Shown here in pieces: positions 24,192-32,628 of a DNA stretch of 34,157 nt (its first letter is position 1; every line of letters starts with the position of its first letter). The DNA is from Streptomyces lateritius (GTDB taxonomy: Bacteria > Actinomycetota > Actinomycetes > Streptomycetales > Streptomycetaceae), in NCBI RefSeq assembly GCF_014649715.1, contig NZ_BMTO01000002.1, forward strand, positions 628,575 through 662,731, read 5' to 3'. The notes below the pieces were generated by a model. That model was not told the origin of the DNA. It saw nothing but the letters and a program-made list of their open reading frames with translations, and ran no database searches. Made by a program: the position numbers and the translations under genes.

Positions 24192-24220
24192 ACATGCTGT
24201 CCGTCATACGGACGTGATGT
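24192..24220. promoter_or_regulatory. Interrupted palindrome upstream of ilvD
   Basis: Symmetric about 24206: ACAT (24192-24195), GTCCGT (24199-24204), ACGGAC (24208-24213), ATGT (24217-24220), separated by 3-nt gaps. It lies 36 bp after the tetR stop and 64 bp before ilvD. It may be an operator; a weak transcript hairpin is also possible. Confidence 0.45.
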
Positions 24221-24284
24221 CCAGATCTTGGAGCGTCGGCGTACGCTCGAAGGCAAGCACACCCATCACGAGGAGCGAGCGACG

Positions 24285-26138
24285 ATGCCCGAGCTGAGGT
24301 CCCGCACTGTCACCCACGGCCGCAACATGGCGGGCGCACGCGCCCTTATGCGCGCCTCCGGTGTACCTGGCGCGGACATCGGCCGGAAGCCGATCATCGC
24401 CGTCGCCAACTCCTTCACCGAGTTCGTCCCCGGCCACACCCACCTCCAGCCGGTCGGCCGGATCGTCTCCGAGGCCATCACGGCCGCCGGAGCCATCCCC
24501 CGCGAGTTCAACACGATCGCCGTCGACGACGGCATCGCGATGGGCCACGGAGGCATGCTGTACTCCCTGCCCTCCCGCGACCTGATCGCGGACAGCGTGG
24601 AGTACATGGTCGAGGCGCACTGCGCCGACGCCCTGATCTGCATCTCCAACTGCGACAAGATCACCCCCGGCATGCTGATGGCCGCCCTGCGCCTCAACAT
24701 CCCGACGGTCTTCGTCTCCGGCGGCCCGATGGAGTCCGGCAAGGCGACCCTGGTCGACGGCACGGTCCGTACGCTCGACCTGGTCGACGCCATGTCGGAG
24801 GCCGTCAACGACAAGATCTCCGACGCGGACATGCTCCGTATCGAGGAGAACGCCTGCCCGACCTGCGGTTCGTGTTCCGGCATGTTCACCGCCAACTCGA
24901 TGAACTGCCTGACCGAGGCCATCGGCCTCTCCCTCCCCGGCAACGGCTCGGTCCTCGCCACCCACACCGCCCGCAAGGCGCTGTACGAGAACGCCGCCCG
25001 CACGGTCGTCGACATCACCCGGCGCCACTACGACGAGGACGACGACTCCGTCCTGCCGCGCTCCATCGCCACCCGCGCGGCCTTCGACAACGCCATGGCC
25101 CTCGACATCGCCATGGGCGGCTCCACCAACACGATCCTGCACCTGCTCGCCGCCGCGCAGGAGGCCGAGCTGGAGTACGGCCTGTCCGACATGGACGCGG
25201 TCTCGCGCCGCGTGCCGTGCCTGGCCAAGGTCGCCCCGAACGTGGCCCCCGGCGGCACGTACTACATGGAGGACGTGCACCGCGCCGGCGGTATCCCCGC
25301 CATCCTCGGCGAGCTGTACCGTGCCGGGCTTCTCAACGAGGACGTCCACACCGTCCACTCCCGCTCCGTCAAGGAGTGGCTGGGGACGTGGGACGTGCGC
25401 GGCGGCTCCCCGTCGGACGAGGCCGTCGAGCTGTGGCACGCGGCCCCGGGCTGCGTCCGCTCCGCGACCGCCTTCTCCCAGTCCGAGCGCTGGGACTCCC
25501 TCGACACGGACGCCGCCGGCGGCTGCATCCGCGACGCGGCGCACGCGTACTCCAAGGACGGCGGCCTCGCGGTGCTGCGCGGCAACCTCGCCGTCGACGG
25601 CTGCGTCGTGAAGACGGCCGGTGTCGACGAGTCGATCTGGACCTTCGAGGGCCCGGCCGTCGTCTGCGAATCGCAGGACGAGGCCGTCGAGAAGATCCTG
25701 AACAAGCAGGTCAAGGACGGCGACGTGGTCGTCATCCGCTACGAGGGCCCGCGCGGCGGCCCCGGCATGCAGGAGATGCTCTACCCGACCTCCTTCCTCA
25801 AGGGCCGCGGCCTGGGCAAGACCTGTGCGCTGGTGACGGACGGCCGGTTCTCGGGCGGTACGTCGGGCCTGTCGATCGGCCACGCGTCGCCGGAGGCGGC
25901 GTCCGGCGGCACGATCGCGCTGGTGGAGGACGGCGACCGGATCCGTATCGACATCCCGAGCCGTTCGATCGAGCTCCTCGTCGACGAGGAGACGCTGGGG
26001 GCCCGCCGCGAGGCGCTGGGCGGCGTCTACGCCCCGAAGAACCGTCAGCGCAAGGTCTCGGCGGCGCTGCGGGCGTACGCGGCGATGGCGACGAGCGCCG
26101 ACAAGGGCGCGGTGCGGGACGTGAGCAAGCTCGGCTGA
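24285..26138 (+). CDS. ilvD: Dihydroxy-acid dehydratase (IlvD)
   Basis: The 617-residue enzyme catalyses the third common step of valine, isoleucine and leucine synthesis, dehydrating 2,3-dihydroxy-acids. It is very similar along its full length to E. coli IlvD ([20 protein letters not shown] start, [20 protein letters not shown]). Cluster cysteines are present in [12 protein letters not shown] and [11 protein letters not shown]; the first loop reads [11 protein letters not shown] without a cysteine, as in the oxygen-labile E. coli-type [4Fe-4S] enzyme. ATG 24285 is preceded by AGGAG. The end is followed by a strong terminator. The upstream dyad at 24192-24220 may regulate it. Confidence 0.97.
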   Translation: MPELRSRTVTHGRNMAGARALMRASGVPGADIGRKPIIAVANSFTEFVPGHTHLQPVGRIVSEAITAAGAIPREFNTIAVDDGIAMGHGGMLYSLPSRDLIADSVEYMVEAHCADALICISNCDKITPGMLMAALRLNIPTVFVSGGPMESGKATLVDGTVRTLDLVDAMSEAVNDKISDADMLRIEENACPTCGSCSGMFTANSMNCLTEAIGLSLPGNGSVLATHTARKALYENAARTVVDITRRHYDEDDDSVLPRSIATRAAFDNAMALDIAMGGSTNTILHLLAAAQEAELEYGLSDMDAVSRRVPCLAKVAPNVAPGGTYYMEDVHRAGGIPAILGELYRAGLLNEDVHTVHSRSVKEWLGTWDVRGGSPSDEAVELWHAAPGCVRSATAFSQSERWDSLDTDAAGGCIRDAAHAYSKDGGLAVLRGNLAVDGCVVKTAGVDESIWTFEGPAVVCESQDEAVEKILNKQVKDGDVVVIRYEGPRGGPGMQEMLYPTSFLKGRGLGKTCALVTDGRFSGGTSGLSIGHASPEAASGGTIALVEDGDRIRIDIPSRSIELLVDEETLGARREALGGVYAPKNRQRKVSAALRAYAAMATSADKGAVRDVSKLG

Positions 26139-26163
26139 GCCGGGCGGCGGTCGGCTCGATGAC

Positions 26164-26195
26164 GCGGGGAGTGAGGCTGGATGCCCACTCCCCGC
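26164..26195. terminator. Terminator between ilvD and the kinase gene (convergent)
   Basis: A perfect 10-bp stem GCGGGGAGTG/CACTCCCCGC encloses a 12-nt loop, 25 bp after the ilvD stop. It is probably used from both sides. Confidence 0.8.
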
Positions 26196-26232
26196 TCTCG
26201 TAGGTGTGAGCGCGGCACCCCCGCCGGGAGTC

Positions 26233-28374
26233 TCACCAGCCCCCGGGATCCCGCCCGTCCACGGCGAACACGGACCCGTCGGGCGCGCTCCCGAACACCC
26301 GCTCCCCGACGACGACGGGCGCGGGCACACTCGTCGCGTACCCGAGCCTGCCGTCCCCGAGCCGCGGCTCGGTCTGGCCGATCAACGCCCCCCGCGCGGT
26401 GTCCACGGCGAGCAACCGCCCGTCGGCCGCGGACAGATACAACCGCCCCCCGCCCCCGAGCACGGGCGCGGACACGTTCCCGGCGGCGGTCTCCAACTCC
26501 CACAGGACACGCCCGCGCGGGGCGGCGGTGTCGAGGGCGGTGAGGCGGCCGGAGGCGTCGAGGAGATAGGCGACGGCGCCGCGTACGGCGATCTTCGGAT
26601 CGTCGAGCCGGTACGGCAGCGGGACGCGCCGCACGGAGCGGTCGGCGGGGTCGAAGCGGACGAGGGCGTCCGTCTGCGAGTCGGCGTTCGTCGAGCGCAG
26701 GAAGAGGGCACCGTCCGCGCCCGTCCCCACAGGGACGAGGTCGCCATCGAGCCGCTGCCGCCAGACGACGTCGCCGGTCCGTGGCCGCAGGGCCCCGAGC
26801 GACGTGCCGCCTCCGCCGCCTGTCGTCTCGAAGACGGGCACGAGGCCCGACTCCGCGTCGTAGGGGCCGAAGCGGGGAGCGGTGAAGCCGCGCAGCGCGC
26901 GGAGCCAACGCTGCTTCCCCGTCGCGGCGTCGACGGCCCTGACCTCCGTGGAGGAGGTCGGGAAGAGGAGCGTGTCGCCGGCCGGGTTGGCGCCTTCCCG
27001 GCGACCGGCGCCTGCGGTGTCCCAGACCGGGGTGCCGTCGTCCGCCGTGAACGCCCGCAGGGTTCCGTCGGCGTCGACGGCGCTCAGCAGACGGCCGGAG
27101 AGGACGGGGGGCGAGGCGACGAGGCTCCCGGCCGCCGCGGGACGCGACCAGAGCGCCCGGCCGGTCGCGGGGTCGATCCGGGCGAGCACCACGCCCCGGG
27201 CGGAGCAGTACAGCGCGTCGGCCGTGCCGGTGCAGGCCGGGGCGACGGCTTCGCCGTCCTTCTGCAGGCTGGTCTCCCAGGTGGCGAAGGCCGCGGCCGC
27301 CTCGGCGGGGTGCGGAGCGGGCGAGGAGGGAGCCTCGGGGGCGCCCGCACTCAGCAGTGCGAACGCCCCGCCGGCCGCGAGGACGACGAGTGCGGCGGCG
27401 GTCACGGCCCAGGGGCGGAGCCGTCGTCGGGGGCGGGGCGCCGGTGCTCGTACCGGGGTGTCCGCGTCCCAGGCCCCCGAGGCACCGGAAGGCGGCTCGG
27501 GCAGAACGAGCGGCCGCCGCTGCGCGGGTATGAACGCCGCCGCCTCGTACGAGGGCGGCAGCAGCGCCGCCATGATCTCGGCCGGCGTCGGGCGGTCCGC
27601 CGGTTCCTTGGCGAGGCAGCGCGCGACGAGCGGAGCGAGCTCGGCCGGGACCCCCGACAGATCGGGTTCGTCGTGCACGACCTGGTACGCGACGATGTAC
27701 GGGCTGTCGGAGTCGAACGGCCCGTGCCCGGTCGCCGCGTGCACCAGTACGGAGCCGAGCGCGAACACGTCTGCCGACGGGCCCACCTCGCGGGGCCGTT
27801 GGAACTGCTCGGGCGCCATGAAGGGCGGCGACCCGATCAGCTTTCCCGTCTCCGTGTGCAGATCGCTGTCCATGGGCCGGGAGATGCCGAAGTCGATGAC
27901 CTTCGGGCCGGTGTCGGTGAGCAGCACATTGCTCGGCTTGAGGTCGCGGTGCACGACCCCGGCGCGATGGATGTCGCGCAGCGCCTCCGCGAGTCCGGCC
28001 GTCAGCCGGCGCAGTTCGGCGGGGGAGAGGGGGCCGTTCCGCTTCACCTGGTCGGCGAGGGTGGGACCGGGGACGTAAAGGGTCGCCATCCAGGGGCGGA
28101 CGGCATCGGGGTCGGCGTCCACGACGGGCGCGGTGAAGGCTCCGCTCACCCGGCGTGCGGCGGCTACTTCCTGGCGGAACCGGGCCCTGAACTCCGGGTC
28201 CTCCGCGTACTGACCGTGCACCACCTTGACGGCGAGCCGCAGCCCGGAGGCCGACGTGGCCAGATGCACCACACCCATGCCGCCCGCGCCGAGACATGCC
28301 TGGAGGCGGTACGCGCCGGCGTACTCGGGCTCTTCGGCTTCCCGGTTCGCACCGGTACTGCGCAACGGCGGCAT
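26233..28374 (-). CDS. AfsK-like transmembrane Ser/Thr protein kinase with PQQ-type beta-propeller
   Basis: The 713-residue receptor kinase has its kinase domain at about 20-275: glycine loop LGAGGMGVVH, K50 in LAVKVV, HRDLKPSN (D144), DFGIS (D161) and MAPEQF. A Pro/Ala-rich juxtamembrane segment follows, with one TM helix at about 322-343. The outer part (about 360-713) has repeated blades of the PQQ/Trp-docking type: VLARIDPATGRALWSRP, VRAVDAATGKQRWLRALRG, LGALRPRTGDVVWRQRL, LLAVDTARGALIGQTEP. The layout matches AfsK of Streptomyces, which influences secondary metabolism and hyphal growth; whether this one does so is inferred. ATG 28374 has GGGGGTGGA upstream. It is divergent from the SH3 gene (157 bp). 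Confidence 0.92.
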   Translation of the reverse strand: MPPLRSTGANREAEEPEYAGAYRLQACLGAGGMGVVHLATSASGLRLAVKVVHGQYAEDPEFRARFRQEVAAARRVSGAFTAPVVDADPDAVRPWMATLYVPGPTLADQVKRNGPLSPAELRRLTAGLAEALRDIHRAGVVHRDLKPSNVLLTDTGPKVIDFGISRPMDSDLHTETGKLIGSPPFMAPEQFQRPREVGPSADVFALGSVLVHAATGHGPFDSDSPYIVAYQVVHDEPDLSGVPAELAPLVARCLAKEPADRPTPAEIMAALLPPSYEAAAFIPAQRRPLVLPEPPSGASGAWDADTPVRAPAPRPRRRLRPWAVTAAALVVLAAGGAFALLSAGAPEAPSSPAPHPAEAAAAFATWETSLQKDGEAVAPACTGTADALYCSARGVVLARIDPATGRALWSRPAAAGSLVASPPVLSGRLLSAVDADGTLRAFTADDGTPVWDTAGAGRREGANPAGDTLLFPTSSTEVRAVDAATGKQRWLRALRGFTAPRFGPYDAESGLVPVFETTGGGGGTSLGALRPRTGDVVWRQRLDGDLVPVGTGADGALFLRSTNADSQTDALVRFDPADRSVRRVPLPYRLDDPKIAVRGAVAYLLDASGRLTALDTAAPRGRVLWELETAAGNVSAPVLGGGGRLYLSAADGRLLAVDTARGALIGQTEPRLGDGRLGYATSVPAPVVVGERVFGSAPDGSVFAVDGRDPGGW

Positions 28375-28531
28375 CGTCCACCCCCGTGTGGTTCCCCGTT
28401 GAGTTCGCGCGCGTGCGCGACGCACGGAGCCTAGTCGATGGCGCACGGGATGTCGGTGGGGCTTGCTAGCCTGCGCGTCGCAGAGAGTGAATCGCAGCGG
28501 AGCGCTTGCGAATACAACGGGGGAGGACGCC

Positions 28532-28858
28532 ATGGGCGTTGACAAGGCGGTCGACGAAGCGAGCGAATCGAGGGCGGTCGCGGAGCTGGACGGGGTGACC
28601 ACCATGAGCGTGGTGCGCTACCCGATCGCGCCGGGGTATCGCGTGAACGTCCGCTCGGGCCCGGGCACGCAGTACCGCATCGTGCGGACGCTGGGCCTGG
28701 ACGTTCGCGTGCCGATCTACTGCCAGACACCGGGCGAGTGGATCAGCGGCCCGTACGGCACCACGAACCTCTGGGACAACATCGCCTCGGGTGAATTCGT
28801 CTCCGACGCCTATGTGAACACCGGCAACGACGGCTATGTCGCCAAGCGCTGCGGCTGA
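28532..28858 (+). CDS. Small SH3-domain protein without an obvious signal peptide
   Basis: The 108-residue protein has an acidic N-terminal 30 residues (GVDKAVDEASESRAVAELDG). A bacterial SH3 (SH3b) fold follows: YRVNVRSGPGTQYRIVRTLG, VRVPIYCQTPGEWISGPYG, TNLWDNIASGEFVSDAYVNT, GNDGYVAKRCG. Two cysteines flank the domain and could pair. SH3b domains usually bind cell-wall peptides in secreted proteins, yet the start at ATG 28532 (GGGGGAGG at good distance) gives no hydrophobic leader. An upstream in-frame ATG at 28463 does not add one either. Either it acts inside the cell or it leaves by a non-classical route. Confidence 0.85.
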   Translation: MGVDKAVDEASESRAVAELDGVTTMSVVRYPIAPGYRVNVRSGPGTQYRIVRTLGLDVRVPIYCQTPGEWISGPYGTTNLWDNIASGEFVSDAYVNTGNDGYVAKRCG

Positions 28859-28878
28859 TCCCCGCCCCGCCGCCCGGG

Positions 28879-28884
28879 GATAAT
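28879..28884 (+). promoter_or_regulatory. Candidate leaderless -10 before the small membrane protein
   Basis: GATAAT ends 7 nt before the GTG at 28892, with no Shine-Dalgarno. Confidence 0.45.
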
Positions 28885-28891
28885 CGACCTC

Positions 28892-29434
28892 GTGAGCGAC
28901 GACGACCAGACCGCCGAACCCAGACCCAGGCCCGAGCCCAAGGCCGCGGCCGGCGGCACCCCCGCCGGCCCGCTGCCCGAGGAGATCCGTTTCTTCGGGA
29001 CGACCTGGGTCGACCACAGTGGCCGCTACGCGCTGCGCCGGGCCGGCCTCGCGGTCGGCGCGCTGGTCGCCGCGGCGGCCGGGTGCTTCGTGCTCCGGTT
29101 CGCCTACCAGGGCCTGGAGGTCGCCGAGGTCGGCGGTTTCGTCAACCTGCTCGTGGTCGTCATGTTCGCGATCTGCAGCACCATCGCCTTCCGCAAGACC
29201 TGGGAGGGCTTCGTCCGCCGCCCCGGAGACCCGGGCCGCGAGGACTCGCTGCGCAGCCTCAAGATGATCGGTTTCATCGGCTCGCTCCTCGCCTACTTCT
29301 TCCGCTGCCTCGTCGAGGCGCCCGGCGAGCAGCTGCGCCGCGCCGAGTACGAGACGGCCCGCGCCCGGTACGAGAAGCGCCGCGGCTCCCGGGCGGGAAA
29401 CCCGGCCGCCCGCAAGAAGCCCAAGCGCAGGTAA
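28892..29434 (+). CDS. Small multi-span membrane protein, function unknown
   Basis: The 180-residue protein has a charged Pro-rich N-terminus. Hydrophobic segments lie at about 50-70 (LAVGALVAAAAGCFVLRFAY), 82-102 (VNLLVVVMFAICSTIAF) and about 128-142 (IGFIGSLLAYFFRCLV). The C-terminal tail is strongly basic and ends KKPKRR. I recognise no family. Codon use and start context look native. It lies 33 bp after the SH3 gene with its own -10-like element. Confidence 0.75.
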   Translation: MSDDDQTAEPRPRPEPKAAAGGTPAGPLPEEIRFFGTTWVDHSGRYALRRAGLAVGALVAAAAGCFVLRFAYQGLEVAEVGGFVNLLVVVMFAICSTIAFRKTWEGFVRRPGDPGREDSLRSLKMIGFIGSLLAYFFRCLVEAPGEQLRRAEYETARARYEKRRGSRAGNPAARKKPKRR

Positions 29435-29492
29435 CCACCCCACCCGCCGAAGCACCCCACCCCCGCCCCGCTCACTCGGCACCCGGGGGTGC

Positions 29493-29537
29493 TTGACGAC
29501 CCCACCCCCCGAGCGCATTATTCATCGCATGGTGAAT
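29493..29537 (+). promoter_or_regulatory. Consensus leaderless promoter with overlapping palindrome for the ABC exporter operon
   Basis: TTGACG (29493-29498), a 17-nt spacer and CATTAT (29516-29521) place the transcript start at the ATG (29529), with no Shine-Dalgarno. An imperfect dyad, ATTCA (29520-29524) and TGAAT (29533-29537), overlaps the -10 and start codon and could be an operator. No regulator gene adjoins. Confidence 0.6.
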
Positions 29538-30323
29538 TACTCGGAGAGTGCCACGCCGACCGCGATCCTCGCCCACGGCCTCACCGTCGTCCGAGGCGAC
29601 CGCACCGTCCTGCGCGGCCTCGACTTCGCCGTCCCCCCGGGCCGCGTCACCGGCCTCCTCGGCCCCTCCGGCTGCGGCAAATCCACCCTGATGCGCGCCA
29701 TCGTCGGCACCCAGGCCAAGGTCACCGGAACCCTCGACGTCCTGGGCCACCCGGCCGGCGACGCGGCCCTGCGCTCCCGCATCGGCTACGTCACGCAGGC
29801 CCCCTCCGTCTACGACGACCTCACCGTCCGCCAGAACCTCGACTACTTCGCCGCCGTCCTCCTCTCCGGCCGCGCCCACCGCGAGGACCGCCGCACCGCC
29901 GTCGACCGAGCCCTCCACGACGTCGACCTCACCTCGCACGCCGACGCCCTCGCCGGCCGGCTCTCCGGCGGCCAGCGCAGCCGCGTCTCGCTCGCCGTCG
30001 CCCTCCTCGGCACCCCGGAACTCCTCGTCCTCGACGAGCCGACCGTCGGCCTCGACCCCGTCCTCCGCCGTGACCTGTGGAACCTCTTCCACCGCATCGC
30101 CGCCGACCGCGGCGCCACGCTCCTCGTCTCCTCCCACGTCATGGACGAGGCCGAGCGCTGCCACCGGCTGCTCCTCATGCGGGAAGGGGAGATCCTCGCC
30201 GACGACACCCCCGAAGCCCTCCGGCGCCGCAACGACACCCCCACCGTCGAGGACGCCTTCCTCCACCTCGTCGACGCCGCGAACGCCCGCGCGGCAGCAC
30301 CCCTTGAGGAGTCCCAGCGATGA
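29529..30323 (+). CDS. ABC transporter ATP-binding protein (DrrA-like)
   Basis: The 264-residue nucleotide-binding domain has Walker A GPSGCGKST, Q-loop YVTQAPSVYDDL, signature LSGGQRSR, Walker B LLVLDEPTVGLDP and H-loop LVSSHVMDE. It resembles the DrrA/ABC-2 exporter class that pumps drugs or lipids. ATG 29529 was chosen because it matches the promoter spacing; a further in-frame ATG at 29493 lies inside the -35. Its stop overlaps the permease start (ATGA). The substrate is unknown. Confidence 0.94.
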   Translation: MVNYSESATPTAILAHGLTVVRGDRTVLRGLDFAVPPGRVTGLLGPSGCGKSTLMRAIVGTQAKVTGTLDVLGHPAGDAALRSRIGYVTQAPSVYDDLTVRQNLDYFAAVLLSGRAHREDRRTAVDRALHDVDLTSHADALAGRLSGGQRSRVSLAVALLGTPELLVLDEPTVGLDPVLRRDLWNLFHRIAADRGATLLVSSHVMDEAERCHRLLLMREGEILADDTPEALRRRNDTPTVEDAFLHLVDAANARAAAPLEESQR

Positions 30324-31057
30324 ACGGCGCCCGCACCCTCGCCACCGCCGCCCGCGTCCTGCGCCAGCTGCGCCACGACCCCCGCTCGATCGCCCTGATG
30401 ATCCTCGTCCCGTGCCTGATGCTCGTCCTGCTCCGGTACGTCTTCGACGGAAGCCCCCGGACCTTCGACACCATCGGCGCCTCACTGCTTGGCATCTTCC
30501 CGCTGATCACCATGTTCCTCGTGACCTCGATCGCCACCCTGCGCGAGCGCACCTCCGGCACCCTGGAACGCCTGCTCGCCATGCCCCTCGCCAAGGGCGA
30601 CCTCATCGCCGGCTACGCCCTCGCCTTCGGACTCGTCGCCATCGTCCAGTCCACCCTCGCCACCGGCCTCGCCCTCCGGCTCCTCGGCCTCGACGTCGTC
30701 GGCTCGCCGTGGCTCCTCCTCCTCGTCGCTCTCCTCGACGCCCTGCTCGGCACCGCCCTCGGCCTCTTCGTCTCCGCCTTCGCCGCCTCCGAGTTCCAGG
30801 CCGTCCAGTTCATGCCGGCGGTGATCTTCCCCCAGCTGCTCCTCTGCGGCCTGTTCGCCCCACGCGACCAGATGCAGCCCGTCCTCGAAGCGATCTCCGA
30901 CGTACTGCCCATGTCGTACGCCGTCGACGGCATGAACGAAGTCCTCCGCCACCCCGACATCACCGCCGCATTCGTCCGCGACGGCCTCGTCGTCGCAGGC
31001 TGTGCCCTGCTCGTCCTCACCCTCGGCGCCGCCACCCTCCGCCGTCGCACGGCGTGA
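30320..31057 (+). CDS. ABC-2 type exporter permease
   Basis: The 245-residue protein has six hydrophobic segments and the ABC-2 signature region: LRERTSGTLERLLAMPLAKG in the coupling loop and VIFPQLLLCGLFAPRDQM near the C-terminal spans. It pairs with the preceding ATPase as a half-transporter, probably a homodimer of each. Start ATG overlaps the upstream stop. The substrate is not evident. Confidence 0.93.
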   Translation: MNGARTLATAARVLRQLRHDPRSIALMILVPCLMLVLLRYVFDGSPRTFDTIGASLLGIFPLITMFLVTSIATLRERTSGTLERLLAMPLAKGDLIAGYALAFGLVAIVQSTLATGLALRLLGLDVVGSPWLLLLVALLDALLGTALGLFVSAFAASEFQAVQFMPAVIFPQLLLCGLFAPRDQMQPVLEAISDVLPMSYAVDGMNEVLRHPDITAAFVRDGLVVAGCALLVLTLGAATLRRRTA

Positions 31058-31142
31058 CCGCCCCTCGGACACCCGCCCCGAGCGAAGGCGCACGGTGCGA
31101 GGATGGCGACACATACGCATCCACGGCGAGGTGAACAGAGCC

Positions 31143-31952
31143 ATGACGCAGACCGTCGCAGTCCTCGGCACCGGCAAGATCGGTGAAGCGCTCCTCAGCG
31201 GCATGATCCGGGCCGGCTGGAGCCCCGCCCACCTCCTGGTCACCGCCCGCCGCACCGAACGAGCCGAGGAACTGCGCGCCCGCTACGGCGTCGAGGCCGT
31301 CAGCAACGCCGAGGCCGCCAAGCGCGCCGACACCCTCATCCTCGCCGTGAAGCCCCAGGACATGGGCCGTCTCCTCGACGAACTCGCCCCCCACGTCGCC
31401 GCCGACCGCCTGGTCGTCAGCGCCGCCGCCGGCATCCCCACCTCCTTCATCGAGGACCGGCTCACCGCCGGCACCCCCGTCGTCCGCGTCATGCCCAACA
31501 CCCCCGTCCTCGTCGACGAGGGCATGTCCGTGATCTCCGGCGGCAGCCACGCCACCCCCGAGCACCTCGTCCACACCGAGGAGATCTTCGGAGGCGTCGG
31601 CAAGACCCTGCGCGTCCCCGAGTCCCAGCAGGACGCCGCCACCGCCCTCTCCGGCTCCGGCCCCGCCTACTTCTACTTCCTCGTCGAGGCCATGACCGAC
31701 GCCGGCATTCTCCTCGGCCTGCCCCGCGCCCAGGCCCACGACCTGATCGTCCAGGCCGCCATCGGCGCCGCCGTGATGCTCCGCGACAGCGGCGAACACC
31801 CGGTGAAGCTCCGCGAAGCCGTCACCTCCCCGGCCGGCACCACCATCAGCGCCATCCGTGAGCTGGAGAACCACGGCGTACGGGCCGCCCTCATCGCGGC
31901 CCTGGAGGCCGCCCGCGACCGCAGCCGCGAACTCGCCTCCGGCAACGGCTGA
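31143..31952 (+). CDS. proC: Pyrroline-5-carboxylate reductase (ProC)
   Basis: The 269-residue enzyme makes the last step of proline synthesis. The Rossmann motif VLGTGKIGEALLSGMIRAGW, AVKPQDM, RVMPNTPVLVDEG, ALSGSGPAYFYFLVEAM and the signature SPAGTTISAIRELENHGVRA are all present, at typical full length. ATG 31143 is preceded by GAGG. In mycobacteria proC also lies near the ppx/TIM-barrel block. Confidence 0.96.
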   Translation: MTQTVAVLGTGKIGEALLSGMIRAGWSPAHLLVTARRTERAEELRARYGVEAVSNAEAAKRADTLILAVKPQDMGRLLDELAPHVAADRLVVSAAAGIPTSFIEDRLTAGTPVVRVMPNTPVLVDEGMSVISGGSHATPEHLVHTEEIFGGVGKTLRVPESQQDAATALSGSGPAYFYFLVEAMTDAGILLGLPRAQAHDLIVQAAIGAAVMLRDSGEHPVKLREAVTSPAGTTISAIRELENHGVRAALIAALEAARDRSRELASGNG

Positions 31953-31980
31953 CCGACACCCCCCGCCCGCCGGGGTCAGC
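31950..31980. terminator. Possible shared hairpin over the convergent proC and isochorismatase stops
   Basis: CTGACC (31950-31955) pairs with GGTCAG (31975-31980) across a C-rich loop, and includes the stop codons of both genes. Confidence 0.45.
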
Positions 31981-32572
31981 GCGTCCCGGCGGACGCCCCC
32001 TTCAGCACGTCCTCGGTCCTCACGACCTCCGCGAACCCGCCCCCATGCAGCGAGACCGCCGTCGCCCGCGTCAGCTCGTCGGCGCTCCGCGACCACCCGA
32101 ACGGCCCGTCCTGGTCGAAGGTGTGCATGGCGTCGAGCGGAAACACCACCTCGTACCCGAGGTTCCCGCCCATCCGCGCGGTCGTCTCGTTGCACATGTT
32201 CGTCTGGATGCCGACGATCACGATCTGCGCGATGTCCTCCCCGGCCAGCCACCGCCTCAACGACGGCTCCCCGTAGAACGCGGAGTTCACCGCCTTCGTC
32301 ACCAGCAGCTCCCGCCCGCCTCCCTTCCCCCGCCGCTCCTCGACGAAGTCCTTGAAGTCGTTGCCCGCGTACCCCTTCCTCAGCGGCGACCGCGACCCCT
32401 CGGGCGAGTCGTGCCGTACGAACACGACCGGCCGCCCCGTCTTCTGCCAGACGTCGATCAGGGCCGCGATGTTCTCCTCGGCCGCCGGGTTGTTCCGCTT
32501 CCCCCAGGACTCCTCCTCGTAGCCCTTCTGCACATCGACGACGATCAGCGCCGCGTTCTCCGCAATCTCCAT
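31976..32572 (-). CDS. Isochorismatase-family cysteine hydrolase
   Basis: The 198-residue alpha/beta hydrolase has the family triad D13 (LIVVDVQKGY), K93 (VTKAVNSAF) and C127 (GIQTNMCNETTAR). Members hydrolyse isochorismate, nicotinamide or other amides; the substrate here is undetermined. The start ATG 32572 was chosen because the first beta strand begins there; ribosome-site evidence is weak. It follows trpS by 56 bp on the same strand and may be read from the trpS transcript. Confidence 0.9.
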   Translation of the reverse strand: MEIAENAALIVVDVQKGYEEESWGKRNNPAAEENIAALIDVWQKTGRPVVFVRHDSPEGSRSPLRKGYAGNDFKDFVEERRGKGGGRELLVTKAVNSAFYGEPSLRRWLAGEDIAQIVIVGIQTNMCNETTARMGGNLGYEVVFPLDAMHTFDQDGPFGWSRSADELTRATAVSLHGGGFAEVVRTEDVLKGASAGTR

Positions 32573-32628
32573 ACCTACGATGCTGCCCCCCTCACCAGGG
32601 GCCCGCGCGGCCACCGCACCGCGCTTCC

